Source: Salegentibacter_A chungangensis
Lineage (GTDB): Bacteria; Bacteroidota; Bacteroidia; Flavobacteriales; Flavobacteriaceae
Assembly: GCF_042678405.1 (NCBI RefSeq)
Contig: NZ_JBHTLI010000001.1
Location: 62,001-126,000 of the forward strand
Direction: 5' to 3'
Length of the DNA stretch: 64,000 bases
Below are positions 1 to 8,477 of the stretch, one piece after another (position 1 is the stretch's first letter; each line of letters starts with the position of its first letter). A program made the position numbers and the translations under genes. Under the pieces are notes generated by a model. That model did not search any database and had not been told where the DNA came from. It saw only the letters and a program-made list of their open reading frames with translations.

Positions 1-332
1 ATAGATTCAAGCTCGGTAGAGAGTAAAACCTTATCTTCCTTTTCACTTAACTGAAAGCTTTGGAAAGTAGAAATCTCTTCAAGATCTGCACTGTTTACAA
101 GTGTCCCGGTTTGTTCACCGGTTTTGTAAGAATATACATCAATGCTGGCATTTCCGTTATTTCGGTTAAGTACCAGGTATTCCTTGCCGTTGGCTAAGGA
201 TTGTAGGGATTGCAATCTTTCCTGGCGAAAATCACCATTCCAGATTTCTTCTAAGGTCACTTTCTTGTCTTGCGCATAAATAACTGACGTTGTAGCAATT
301 AAAAAAAGAACCAGTATTTTTGAGAACTTCAT
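1..332 (-). CDS. Dipeptidyl peptidase IV (S9B), N-terminal part, cut by window edge
   Basis: Reading the minus strand from an ATG at 332 gives a signal peptide (MKFSKILVLFLIATTSVIYA, cleavage before QDKK), then a segment with IWNGDFRQERLQSLQSLANG and YLVLNRNNG. This matches the start of the beta-propeller of Bacteroidota dipeptidyl peptidase IV-type S9B serine peptidases. These are periplasmic exported enzymes that release Xaa-Pro dipeptides from peptides. The frame stays open to position 1, so the rest of the propeller and the catalytic hydrolase domain lie outside the window. The gene is divergent from the HMG-CoA reductase gene. The family call rests on about 110 residues only. Confidence 0.75.
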   Translation of the reverse strand, partial: MKFSKILVLFLIATTSVIYAQDKKVTLEEIWNGDFRQERLQSLQSLANGKEYLVLNRNNGNASIDVYSYKTGEQTGTLVNSADLEEISTFQSFQLSEKEDKVLLSTELES

Positions 333-483
333 AAATTTTGGGCAATAATTTTTGACAGCCAAGTTTACTAAAATTTCAGCAAAAAAGGTAAAATTTGAGT
401 GTTAAATACTAAGAAATTGTTAAAGAAAATTGCTTCTCATTATTCAAAACTCATTCTGAAGGAAAAGCAAGACTATCGCCACT

Positions 484-513
484 ATGCATCTAAGTATAAC
501 AATTGTATCTTTG
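484..513 (+). promoter_or_regulatory. Probable promoter of the HMG-CoA reductase gene
   Basis: A perfect Bacteroidota -7 element (TATCTTTG, 506-513) lies 19 nt downstream of ATG at 484-486, a one-base variant of the -33 TTG. Transcription would begin near 520. That puts the upstream TTG codon at 503 outside the message and supports an ATG start at 527. Confidence 0.5.
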
Positions 514-526
514 GAGCACTGAAAAA

Positions 527-1855
527 ATGACCAAAATGATCAAACCCGTAAAAGGTTTTTCCAGGCTTAGCAAAAAGGAAAAGATTGAATGGCTGGCAGG
601 TACATACCTCAAGGACCAACCGGACGACGTTGAGACCCTAAAGCAATACTGGAACGAAGACACCAGATTGCAGCAGCTTCACGATGAGTTTACTGAAAAC
701 ACCTTGTCTAACTTTTATCTCCCTTTTGGCCTGGCGCCCAACTTCAGGATCAATGACAGGCTTTTTGCCGTACCTATGACCATTGAAGAAAGCTCGGTTA
801 TTGCCGCTGCGAGCAAGGCAGCAAAATTCTGGCTGGATCGCGGAGGCTTCAAAGCTACGGTGATCAATACCGTGAAGAAAGGACAGGTACATTTCACCTA
901 CAAAGGCGACAAGAAAAAGCTTCAGAATTATTTTGATAAAATAAAACCGGTACTCCTTGAAAGTGTCAAACCCATTACCGCAAATATGGAAAAACGCGGG
1001 GGTGGTGTTTTAAGCATTGACCTTAGAGACAAGACTGATGAACTGGAAAATTACTACCAGCTGCATTGCAGGTTCGACACCAAAGATTCTATGGGAGCCA
1101 ATTTCATCAATTCCTGTCTCGAGAAATTTGCCGATGTCTTTGAAGCCGAAGCCCAGAGGTATGAGGAGTTCACTGCAGAAGAAGCCAACCTGGAGATCAT
1201 AATGAGCATACTTTCCAATTATGTTCCCGAATGCCTGGTGAGAGCAGAAGTTTCCTGTCCGGTTTCAGAACTTTCGGAAGACACAGAAATGAGCGGCGAA
1301 GAATTTGCAGAAAAATTCCTTCAGGCCATCAAAATCGCTGAGATAGAACCCTACCGGGCGGTAACCCATAACAAGGGTATTATGAACGGCATAGATGCGG
1401 TGGTTCTCGCAACGGGGAACGACTTCAGGGCCGTAGAAGCAGGGATTCACGCCTATGCCTCAAAAGACGGTAAATACAGTAGCCTTACCCACGCCTCTAT
1501 TGAGAACGGAGAATTCAAATTCTGGCTGGAGATCCCCTTAGCCCTTGGAACGGTTGGCGGACTTACAAGCCTTCATCCACTTGTTAAACTGGCTCTGGAT
1601 ATACTTCAAAAACCTTCAGCCATAGAACTGATGAAAATTGTAGCAGTTGCAGGCCTGGCACAGAATTTTGCAGCAGTAAGATCGCTTATCACCACCGGGA
1701 TTCAGCAAGGGCACATGAAAATGCATTTAATGAACATTCTAAACCAACATAAGGCAACAAAAGAAGAAAAAGCGAAGATCGTCGATTTCTTCCAGCATAA
1801 TACCGTTACCCATAGCAGTGTAGTGGAACAACTGGAAAAAATGAGAAAAGGATGA
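527..1855 (+). CDS. Hydroxymethylglutaryl-CoA reductase, class II (degradative-type fold)
   Basis: A 442-residue class II HMG-CoA reductase. In Bacteroidota with the mevalonate route this type makes mevalonate from HMG-CoA for isopentenyl diphosphate synthesis. All expected catalytic elements are visible in order: Glu in VPMTIEESS, the DSMGAN cofactor segment, Lys in HNKGIMNGID, Asp in TGNDFRA, the GTVGG loop and His in QQGHMKMH. The frame is open from a TTG at 503, but the -7 element covers 506-513, so the ATG at 527 (or 536) is preferred. The last 4 nt overlap the next gene, a GHMP kinase, implying co-translation. Family certainty is high; reaction direction is inferred from context. Confidence 0.92.
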   Translation: MTKMIKPVKGFSRLSKKEKIEWLAGTYLKDQPDDVETLKQYWNEDTRLQQLHDEFTENTLSNFYLPFGLAPNFRINDRLFAVPMTIEESSVIAAASKAAKFWLDRGGFKATVINTVKKGQVHFTYKGDKKKLQNYFDKIKPVLLESVKPITANMEKRGGGVLSIDLRDKTDELENYYQLHCRFDTKDSMGANFINSCLEKFADVFEAEAQRYEEFTAEEANLEIIMSILSNYVPECLVRAEVSCPVSELSEDTEMSGEEFAEKFLQAIKIAEIEPYRAVTHNKGIMNGIDAVVLATGNDFRAVEAGIHAYASKDGKYSSLTHASIENGEFKFWLEIPLALGTVGGLTSLHPLVKLALDILQKPSAIELMKIVAVAGLAQNFAAVRSLITTGIQQGHMKMHLMNILNQHKATKEEKAKIVDFFQHNTVTHSSVVEQLEKMRKG

Positions 1856-2763
1856 AGTTTTACAGTCACGGAAAATTACTGATCACCGGAGAATACGCAG
1901 TACTGGACGGAGCCAAAGCCCTGGCCCTGCCAACAAAATATGGCCAGAGTCTGGAAGTCACCCCCGGAGAAAAAGGAAAGCTCAGCTGGCAAAGCTTCGA
2001 TAAGGCTGGCACTACCTGGATCAAAGCGGAATTTCATATTGGAAACGATATAAGACTAGCCATACCGGTTGCCAGTGAACGGAAGAACCTTTTGGAAAGA
2101 TTACAGCATATTCTGCAGAAAGCCAATGAGGTAAATCCTGAGGTCTTCAGCAAAGACAAAGGCTATAACGTAACCACCAGCCTGAATTTTGACCGGGACT
2201 GGGGATTGGGCACCTCTTCCACCCTGATCAATAATATTGCAGACTGGTTTCAAATAGACCCTTACAAGCTATTAAATAAAACCTTCGGCGGCAGCGGATA
2301 TGATATTGCAGCTGCCAGGACTGACCAGCCGATCATTTTCCAGCTCACCCCTTCAGGACCAAGCGTGCTGAAAACTCAATTTAATCCTGCCTTTGCCGAG
2401 GAACTGTTTTTTGTACATCTTAACCGAAAACAAAACAGCCGAGAGGCCATTGCTCACTATCGAAATCAGCCAAAAGAGAACCTTTCCAGCCTTACCAGCA
2501 AGATTTCGGGTATCACAGACCAAATCCTGCAAAGTGAGAGCTTAAAAGACTTTGAAATGCTTTTAGAGGTACACGAAACACTTATTTCGAAAAGCATCAA
2601 TCTTCCAAAGATAAAATCTGAATTGTTTCCCGATTACTCCGGAACCATAAAAAGCCTCGGAGGCTGGGGCGGTGACTTTGTTCTTGCTACAGGGAAGGAT
2701 AAAGACTACTTCCTGAAAAAAGGATACCGCACAATAATCCCCTTTCACCAAATGATACTGTAA
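1852..2763 (+). CDS. GYDIA-type GHMP kinase (mevalonate-pathway kinase)
   Basis: A 303-residue cytosolic GHMP-fold kinase. TGEYAVLDGAKALALP near the N-terminus is the usual mevalonate-kinase-type opening. The phosphate-binding GHMP motif is the variant WGLGTSSTLINN around residues 122-133, and FGGSGYDIAAA follows, which names the GYDIA subfamily. It overlaps the HMG-CoA reductase gene by 4 nt, so it most likely phosphorylates mevalonate or phosphomevalonate. Which of the two cannot be read from the sequence. It is followed by a strong bidirectional terminator facing the convergent ppiD gene. The family is clear, the substrate is inferred. Confidence 0.85.
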   Translation: MKFYSHGKLLITGEYAVLDGAKALALPTKYGQSLEVTPGEKGKLSWQSFDKAGTTWIKAEFHIGNDIRLAIPVASERKNLLERLQHILQKANEVNPEVFSKDKGYNVTTSLNFDRDWGLGTSSTLINNIADWFQIDPYKLLNKTFGGSGYDIAAARTDQPIIFQLTPSGPSVLKTQFNPAFAEELFFVHLNRKQNSREAIAHYRNQPKENLSSLTSKISGITDQILQSESLKDFEMLLEVHETLISKSINLPKIKSELFPDYSGTIKSLGGWGGDFVLATGKDKDYFLKKGYRTIIPFHQMIL

Positions 2764-2767
2764 ATAA

Positions 2768-2803
2768 AAAAAGCCTCAGAAAATTTTCTGAGGCTTTTTT
2801 TAT
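2768..2803. terminator. Bidirectional intrinsic terminator
   Basis: The arms AGCCTCAGAAAA and TTTTCTGAGGCT (2772-2795) form a perfect 12-bp stem, flanked by an A-run on the left and a T-run on the right. It can end both the GHMP kinase message (+) and the convergent ppiD message (-). Confidence 0.85.
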
Positions 2804-2820
2804 TATTCAAAGTCTAAATT

Positions 2821-4938
2821 CTAATAGAACTTAGCCCTGTTATCTTCAATCTCTGCTTTGCTTTTAAGCGCCTGGTACGCCCTTGCAGCAGCAGCTCGTC
2901 TTCTTCTCATAGTCTCCTGATCTGCAAAGCCCTTATAAGTTTCCATAGCCGGCGCTTCGTTCTTGTTCACCACTTCTACTACATAAACTCCTTTTTCACC
3001 AGCAACAGGCTTGCTCATTTGCCCTTTTTCAAGACCAAATACAGCGCCCACAACTTCCGGCTCGCTTCCCGCTCCCGCCAGGGTTGGTGAGTTTAGATTA
3101 ACAGCATCTGCAGTCTTTACAGAAGTGTTATTGTTTTGCGCGATCTCCTCAAGACTATTACCGCTTATTTTCTCCTTGATGATCTCGGCTTTCTTTTGTT
3201 TTGTAAGGATTGGGATAACTACCGAAGAAGCATCTTCAGCACTCATTAGGCCTGCATCCTTCTTGGCAGTAAGCTGAGCCACGATATATCCGTTAGGAGT
3301 TTCAAATCTTTTGATATCTCCAACTTTAGCATCTTCTTCAAACGCCCACTGTACAACACGGCGTTGCGCTCCAACACCCGGGATATTCTCATCAAGAGCC
3401 TTGATATCTTTCACGGTTCTTACATCATAACCGGAAGCCTTTGCCTTTTCATTAAATCCTTCTTTTCCTGAAGCGATCTCGAACTTGGTCACTTCGTTGA
3501 AAAGATTATTTCTGGTTCTTTCAGAAGCTTCGATCTCTCTTGCGATGGTCGCAACCTTTACAGCTTTTTCCCTGTCGGTCTGCTCTTCAACAGAAACCAC
3601 GTGAAAACCAAGATCGGTCTCTACTACTCCAACTTCTCCTTCATTGCTTTCAAAAACGAAATCTTCAAAATCCGGAATCATCATACCTGGCTGGATCCAT
3701 CCAAGGTCTCCACCATTTTCCTGGTTAGAAGGATCGGCAGAAAATTCCGTTGCAAGCTCTGCAAAATCCGTGTTTCCGGCTTTTACAACTCCTACAAGAC
3801 TATCGGCTAAAGCCTTTGCCTCCTCCTTAGTTCTTGTTAGCCCGGGAAACTGATTCCCCTTGTAAGAAACAAGAATATGACTTGCTTTTACAGAATCAGG
3901 AATTTGCTTGGTTTCTACCATCTTGGTCAGCTTCCAGTATCCGTTATCCTCATAAGGACCAAAGGTCTCTCCTTCCTGAAGACTGAAAATATCATCAGCA
4001 AATTTCTTTGGAAGCTGGTTTTTGAAAACAAAACGGTTATCGTAAGGAATATCTGAATTCGTATTCACGAACTCCTCAATATCTTCTGTAGCATCAAAGC
4101 CAGGAAGAGTGTCATTGCTGCTTGTTGCCGCATTGTACTCTATCCTGTTATCCTTCATTGAAGTGATCGCAGTTTTAGACTCCTCCTTATCCTTGGTTGA
4201 AGCAGTTTCTTCAAAATATACATATTGAATATTTCTTGCCTCTTCTGTTTCGAATTTTGCAGGATGCTCCTTTACATAAGCTCTGATTTCATCTTTAGAA
4301 ATTTCAGCTTGCGAATCGGCCACAGAAGAATAAGGGATCTGAACGAATTTCAGGTCGATGTTATCATTCTGCATTCTGTAAGCCTGCTCTCCTTCCTTAA
4401 GCGTTGCTCCAACACCGGCGCTAACCATATTCATATAGATGTTCTGGCGGGCAGTTTCTTCCAGGCTATTTTCATAGCTCACCCATTGCTGGTAGGCCTG
4501 TGGAGAATTCGCTTTAAGAGAAGCGATATATTCTTTTAATTTGTTTTCATCAAACATTCCGGCTTCATTGGTGAAGTTAGGATTGTTCGCCATCTGGCTT
4601 CTTAAAACCTGTTTAATATGAGCCTCTTCCGCTCTAACGCCAAGTTCTTCCAGTTGCTCCTTAATGATCACCTCACGTAGTTTCTGATCCCAAACACGGT
4701 TCACCACCTGAGTGGTACTTGCATTTGGCCCCATATTACGCTGAAGGGACTCTACCTGCCTTGCAAATTCTTCTCTTTCGATCTCTTCACCATTTACGGT
4801 GGCGATCACATTTTGAGATTTTTGAGAGGTCAGACCTCCGTTACGAATCACATCGGCCAATACGAATGCAAAAAGAGCCAGTGCAATAATTACGATCAAG
4901 AAAACAGAACGTTGTCTGATTTTATTTAATACTGCCAT
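2821..4938 (-). CDS. PpiD-like peptidylprolyl isomerase (SurA N-terminal domain protein)
   Basis: A 705-residue periplasmic folding chaperone held in the inner membrane by one helix (residues about 12-31). A SurA/PpiD-type N-terminal chaperone region follows (VNGEEIEREEFARQVE onward). A parvulin rotamase domain lies at roughly 345-455, with KASHILVSYKG, NGGDLGWIQPGMM and the closing GFHVVSVEE. A second, degenerate parvulin-like stretch lies near 590-690. The length fits Bacteroidota PpiD homologues, which are longer than E. coli PpiD. It is the last gene of a minus-strand envelope cluster, 95 nt after the CNNM/CorC gene, and probably helps outer membrane proteins leave the Sec translocon. Confidence 0.9.
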   Translation of the reverse strand: MAVLNKIRQRSVFLIVIIALALFAFVLADVIRNGGLTSQKSQNVIATVNGEEIEREEFARQVESLQRNMGPNASTTQVVNRVWDQKLREVIIKEQLEELGVRAEEAHIKQVLRSQMANNPNFTNEAGMFDENKLKEYIASLKANSPQAYQQWVSYENSLEETARQNIYMNMVSAGVGATLKEGEQAYRMQNDNIDLKFVQIPYSSVADSQAEISKDEIRAYVKEHPAKFETEEARNIQYVYFEETASTKDKEESKTAITSMKDNRIEYNAATSSNDTLPGFDATEDIEEFVNTNSDIPYDNRFVFKNQLPKKFADDIFSLQEGETFGPYEDNGYWKLTKMVETKQIPDSVKASHILVSYKGNQFPGLTRTKEEAKALADSLVGVVKAGNTDFAELATEFSADPSNQENGGDLGWIQPGMMIPDFEDFVFESNEGEVGVVETDLGFHVVSVEEQTDREKAVKVATIAREIEASERTRNNLFNEVTKFEIASGKEGFNEKAKASGYDVRTVKDIKALDENIPGVGAQRRVVQWAFEEDAKVGDIKRFETPNGYIVAQLTAKKDAGLMSAEDASSVVIPILTKQKKAEIIKEKISGNSLEEIAQNNNTSVKTADAVNLNSPTLAGAGSEPEVVGAVFGLEKGQMSKPVAGEKGVYVVEVVNKNEAPAMETYKGFADQETMRRRRAAAARAYQALKSKAEIEDNRAKFY

Positions 4939-5033
4939 TTGTAGTTGTTATTTATCGAAATATAGTGGGCGAAAATAATGTTTTTAACCTAATTATAAAA
5001 TTTATAATTAGCAAAATCTTAACTTTTATGAGA

Positions 5034-6323
5034 TTAGTCCACAGGCTTTATCCTGAGCTCTACCAATTCGATTTTAGTATTGGAAACTTCCAGGATCTGA
5101 AATTCGAAGTCTTCTATCTTCACCACCTCTCCCTGCTGAGGAATTTCTTCGGTATGGTTAACAATGAATCCGCCCAGAGTCTCGTAATTCTCCTCTTCAG
5201 GCAAATTCAGTTTATAGGTTTCATTTACATAATCTACTTCGATCCTTGCTGAAAACCTGAAATGATCTTCCCCAAGCACCTCCTCGATCAGTACCGCTGA
5301 ATCGTGTTCATCTTCGATCTCTCCAAAAAGTTCTTCAACAATATCCTCTACCGTCATCATCCCGCTGGTGCCTCCGTATTCATCAATTACCACGGCAATA
5401 CTTTTACGCTTTTTTATAAGAATGTTCAACACATCTTTCACCCACATAGTTTCCGGCACAAAAATAACCGGCAAAAGAATGGATTTAAGGGATTTCGGTT
5501 TTTTGAAAAGTTCAAAAGAATGGATATAACCTATAATATCGTCTATGGTTTCGTTGTAAATAAGAATCTTGGAAAGCCCGGTTTCCGTAAAGGTCTGGAT
5601 CAGGTCTTTAGGAGCCTGATTCTGATCTACCGCAATGATCTCGGTTCTCGGGATCATTACCTCCCTTGCCTTGATGTCTGAAAATTCCAGGGCATTCTGA
5701 AAGATCTGAATTTCAGAATCCACCTCCTCATCATCTTCCACGGTTTCCATTTGCTCATTGATAAAATTACCGAGTTCCACCTTACTAAAGGCCAGCTGCA
5801 CCTCATCCCCTTCGGTCTTAAAGAAGCGCTTGAGCACAAAATCTGAAACCCAGATCACAAAACTGGAAACAAAACTGAAAATGATATAAAAGAAATATGC
5901 CGGTACCGCAAAAAACTTCAGCATTGTATTGGCATAGATCTGAAAAAATACTTTTGGCAAAAATTCTGCAGTAAGCAGGATGATTAATGTGGAAATTACG
6001 GTTTGCGTAAAGAGACTGAGATCGGCCACAAGATATTGCAGCAGAGCATTATCAATTGGGCGAAGCCCTTCAAGCCAGGCCATAATAAGATCGCCCATAA
6101 AAAAACCATAGATTACCAGGGCAATATTATTACCCACCAGCATTGTGGCTATGAATTTCGAAGGCTTTTTGGTAAGTCTTTTCAGCACTTTGGCCAGGAA
6201 GTCGTTCTGGCGCTTTTCAATTTCGATGTAGATCTTATTGGAAGAAACGTAGGCGATTTCCATTCCCGAGAAAAAAGCCGAAAGCAAAAGGGAGCAAGCA
6301 ATTATAGCAATGTCAATCTCCAT
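5034..6323 (-). CDS. Hemolysin-family CNNM/CBS/CorC membrane protein
   Basis: A 429-residue inner-membrane protein. The first 190 residues form a CNNM (DUF21) domain with about four membrane segments. A CBS pair follows at roughly 205-330 (VMIPRTEIIAVD, then KSIAVVIDEYGGTSGMMTVEDIVEE), and a CorC_HlyC domain at about 345-425. The family is annotated hemolysin or TlyC; members studied elsewhere move or sense magnesium or other divalent ions. The gliding protein GldE has the same architecture, but nothing here points to it. The gene begins 5 nt after the 63-residue protein gene and sits between lptC and ppiD. Confidence 0.88.
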   Translation of the reverse strand: MEIDIAIIACSLLLSAFFSGMEIAYVSSNKIYIEIEKRQNDFLAKVLKRLTKKPSKFIATMLVGNNIALVIYGFFMGDLIMAWLEGLRPIDNALLQYLVADLSLFTQTVISTLIILLTAEFLPKVFFQIYANTMLKFFAVPAYFFYIIFSFVSSFVIWVSDFVLKRFFKTEGDEVQLAFSKVELGNFINEQMETVEDDEEVDSEIQIFQNALEFSDIKAREVMIPRTEIIAVDQNQAPKDLIQTFTETGLSKILIYNETIDDIIGYIHSFELFKKPKSLKSILLPVIFVPETMWVKDVLNILIKKRKSIAVVIDEYGGTSGMMTVEDIVEELFGEIEDEHDSAVLIEEVLGEDHFRFSARIEVDYVNETYKLNLPEEENYETLGGFIVNHTEEIPQQGEVVKIEDFEFQILEVSNTKIELVELRIKPVD

Positions 6324-6328
6324 TTAAG

Positions 6329-6520
6329 TTATTTATTGCGTTCTTCCATTTTTCGTCTAAACCTTCTTTTAAAGAAGAACATAAAGATCGAAATAAGAAC
6401 GAAGAAAAGAAACAGATAAGCCCTGTTTCGCTCGGTATCCCAAATTCTTACCGCTTCGAAAATGAAAAAAGCTGCAATAAAAAGATAGGCATACTCGAAA
6501 TATTTGAAATACTTACTCAT
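6329..6520 (-). CDS. Small conserved membrane protein (63 aa)
   Basis: This frame overlaps the lptC stop by 8 nt and lies 5 nt before the CNNM/CorC gene, so it sits inside an operon. The protein has two hydrophobic helices (about residues 8-24 and 33-50), separated by the charged WDTERNRAY turn, and a strongly basic tail (KRRFRRKMEERNK). I recognise no catalytic motif and assign no function. Position and composition suggest a small inner-membrane accessory of the envelope cluster. Tight packing and sensible membrane topology argue that it is real. Confidence 0.7.
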   Translation of the reverse strand: MSKYFKYFEYAYLFIAAFFIFEAVRIWDTERNRAYLFLFFVLISIFMFFFKRRFRRKMEERNK

Positions 6521-7082
6521 CGGTTTTTTCTTCTATAATTTGAACTCCTATGTTGGTTCTGGATCGAAAATTACCGAAATTTTGGTTAGAATCAAAACCC
6601 TGCCCTTCGTTAAGAGCTCCGTTTGGAAATTGAATTTTATTTGGCTTATCAGTAAAAACCCAGCTTCTGTCCTGGTCCCAGTATAACTGACTTGCCTCTA
6701 GCTTTGTACTATCACTGGTAAAAAGAACCACATTGCCCTGAAGATCTATCAGGCTGGTCTTTTCATAGATGATTCCGTAGTCAGCCGTCAATGTGCTTTT
6801 CTTGTTATCCTCGTCGTAAAACTCCACTTCAAGCCCGTCCGGAAACTCCCTGTACGGAAAATCCTTATTGGAAAAATCGAGCATCTTAGGACTCTTAAGA
6901 TTAGCAACCAACCTCCCGGAATCGGTGTATTTAAGGTTCAGATCCTTAGCGATGGCCTGCGGATCATTCCCCTGCAGATCCAGTGCGCGGATCTCCTTCA
7001 GGTTACCCTGACATGAAAAAAGCATTGTCACGCCTGTTAGCGTGACAATGCCTGATATTATATTCCGGTATGTTAACCTCAT
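6513..7082 (-). CDS. lptC: LptC, LPS-export periplasmic protein (lipoprotein form)
   Basis: A 189-residue protein that carries lipopolysaccharide from the LptBFG transporter towards the outer membrane. The chosen ATG at 7082 (MRLTYRNIISG) lies 2 nt after the preceding stop. An upstream in-frame ATG at 7124 would overlap the TPR gene by 40 nt and is disfavoured. Residues 1-25 form a signal with lipobox LFSC, so the mature form should be a lipoprotein, unlike E. coli LptC, which keeps a membrane helix. The rest is the beta-jellyroll: TADYGIIYEKTSLIDLQGNV and TSDSTKLEASQLYWDQ are typical of LptC. Confidence 0.85.
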   Translation of the reverse strand: MRLTYRNIISGIVTLTGVTMLFSCQGNLKEIRALDLQGNDPQAIAKDLNLKYTDSGRLVANLKSPKMLDFSNKDFPYREFPDGLEVEFYDEDNKKSTLTADYGIIYEKTSLIDLQGNVVLFTSDSTKLEASQLYWDQDRSWVFTDKPNKIQFPNGALNEGQGFDSNQNFGNFRSRTNIGVQIIEEKTDE

Positions 7083-7084
7083 TC

Positions 7085-8458
7085 TTATAAGCTTGGGATA
7101 CGCACGGTCTCTCCAATCCAGCATCCGATCTGGATAGGCTCTCCTGAGCTTCTTCCTTCCTGGAATACATCAGATTTTTGAGGAGCTCTTCCTCGGTATG
7201 CCGCAGCAGCCTGGTTGGCATTGCTAGACAGTCCCGGATCCACTCTACCGGCTTTAGCAGCATATTCAGCAGCTAACCAGTAAACAGCTCTCTTATCAAA
7301 GGTAGTGGTACCACAGTTGTTCGCACTGCTGGCATACATATTCGCGATCTGAAGGTAAGCATTACCTAAAGAAGGCTTTTCTCTAAGAGCTTTTCTGTAA
7401 AAACTTCTTGCCTGAGAGAAGCTACCTTTTTCCTTATAGTTGTTCGCAATTCTATAATAGATTCTTGCTTTATCTGCAGGATTGGTTTCAAGTTCAGCAG
7501 CTTCATTATAGTACTCTAGTGCCTTACCATAGTCTCCGTTAGATTCAGCTAACTGACCTAAAGAGTATGCAGACTTCGCAGAAGGCTTAAGTTTGTGAAG
7601 TGCTTCAGACACTTTCACGAATAACGGATCTTCCGTACAGTCCTTAGCAGAAAGCCTGGCGTTGGCATTCTCTAACCAGCTCACATCGTCTTTCTTAGAT
7701 TCGAAATCTTTAGAATAAAGCGGGATAAGGTTATCACAATCTGCCCTCTGACCAAGTTTTGCGTTGATACTTCCTTTTACTTTACTATAAGCCTCAAGAT
7801 TGGTTTCAGCAATTTTGATCATCTTTTCTTCTTTGGCAGTAAGCTGCTCTCCTTTTTCCTGCTTCTCAAGCAGTCCTGCCAATGTTTTTGCAAGATCATT
7901 CTCTTCTTCCTCTACCTTTTCGATAACATCATCATACTTTTCAAAAACATCCTCTAAAGAACGTTCTCCGGCATCCTGCATATCTACAAGTAGTGAGAAA
8001 TAAGCATAAAGACCAACAGCAGAGGTAAAGTTCTCCTTATCTTCTACAAAGGCTTTATCAAATGCTTTGTACTGAGACTCCTTATCTCCAATCTTGTTGA
8101 AGTATTTCAATTTAGCGATATCAGAATATACATCTCCCTTTTTGGTCTTATTCGGGAAAAGTTCAAGTCTTTCTTCCCAAACATCGATCAATTCTTCTAC
8201 AAATTCTGCTTTTTTCTCGCCTTCAGATTTATCGATTTTATCGTTTAAAACTCTTTCCAGGTACTGGTATGTAGCCAAACTGTATTTTGGACATTCCTCC
8301 CTTACCTTCATTAAGGGTCCGTAAGCAGCATCATAATTTTTTGCTTTTGCATCGTCATAAGCCAAAGCCGCCATTGTTGCACAGTCATTAGACTGTGCGC
8401 TTAACGCCCCTGTACCTAACAAAGCTACTGTAAGTAATGCTATAAATCTCGCTTTCAT
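7085..8458 (-). CDS. Exported tetratricopeptide-repeat protein
   Basis: A 457-residue protein with a cleavable signal (MKARFIALLTVALLGTGALSAQ). Acidic, Lys/Glu-rich helices fill the middle (about 150-240). Clear TPR units stand at roughly 290-380 (SAYSLGQLAESNGDYGKALE and NNYKEKGSFSQARSFYRKAL). The C-terminus ends in a conserved-looking CWIGETVRIPSL. It probably acts as a periplasmic scaffold, but partners are unknown. It lies 19 nt after an outer membrane protein gene and 2 nt before lptC, which suggests a role in envelope or LPS assembly. The repeat family is secure, the function is not. Confidence 0.8.
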   Translation of the reverse strand: MKARFIALLTVALLGTGALSAQSNDCATMAALAYDDAKAKNYDAAYGPLMKVREECPKYSLATYQYLERVLNDKIDKSEGEKKAEFVEELIDVWEERLELFPNKTKKGDVYSDIAKLKYFNKIGDKESQYKAFDKAFVEDKENFTSAVGLYAYFSLLVDMQDAGERSLEDVFEKYDDVIEKVEEEENDLAKTLAGLLEKQEKGEQLTAKEEKMIKIAETNLEAYSKVKGSINAKLGQRADCDNLIPLYSKDFESKKDDVSWLENANARLSAKDCTEDPLFVKVSEALHKLKPSAKSAYSLGQLAESNGDYGKALEYYNEAAELETNPADKARIYYRIANNYKEKGSFSQARSFYRKALREKPSLGNAYLQIANMYASSANNCGTTTFDKRAVYWLAAEYAAKAGRVDPGLSSNANQAAAAYRGRAPQKSDVFQEGRSSGEPIQIGCWIGETVRIPSL

Positions 8459-8477
8459 TTTCTTGTTTTATTGTGGG

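Noticed and set aside
503..526. TTG start for HMG-CoA reductase, eight codons upstream of the ATG
   Set aside because: The -7 promoter element (506-513) overlaps it, and the extra residues are not like the family N-terminus.
4965..5681. Plus-strand frames of 95 and 125 codons antisense to the CNNM/CorC gene
   Set aside because: They are shadows of a well-supported gene with clear domains.
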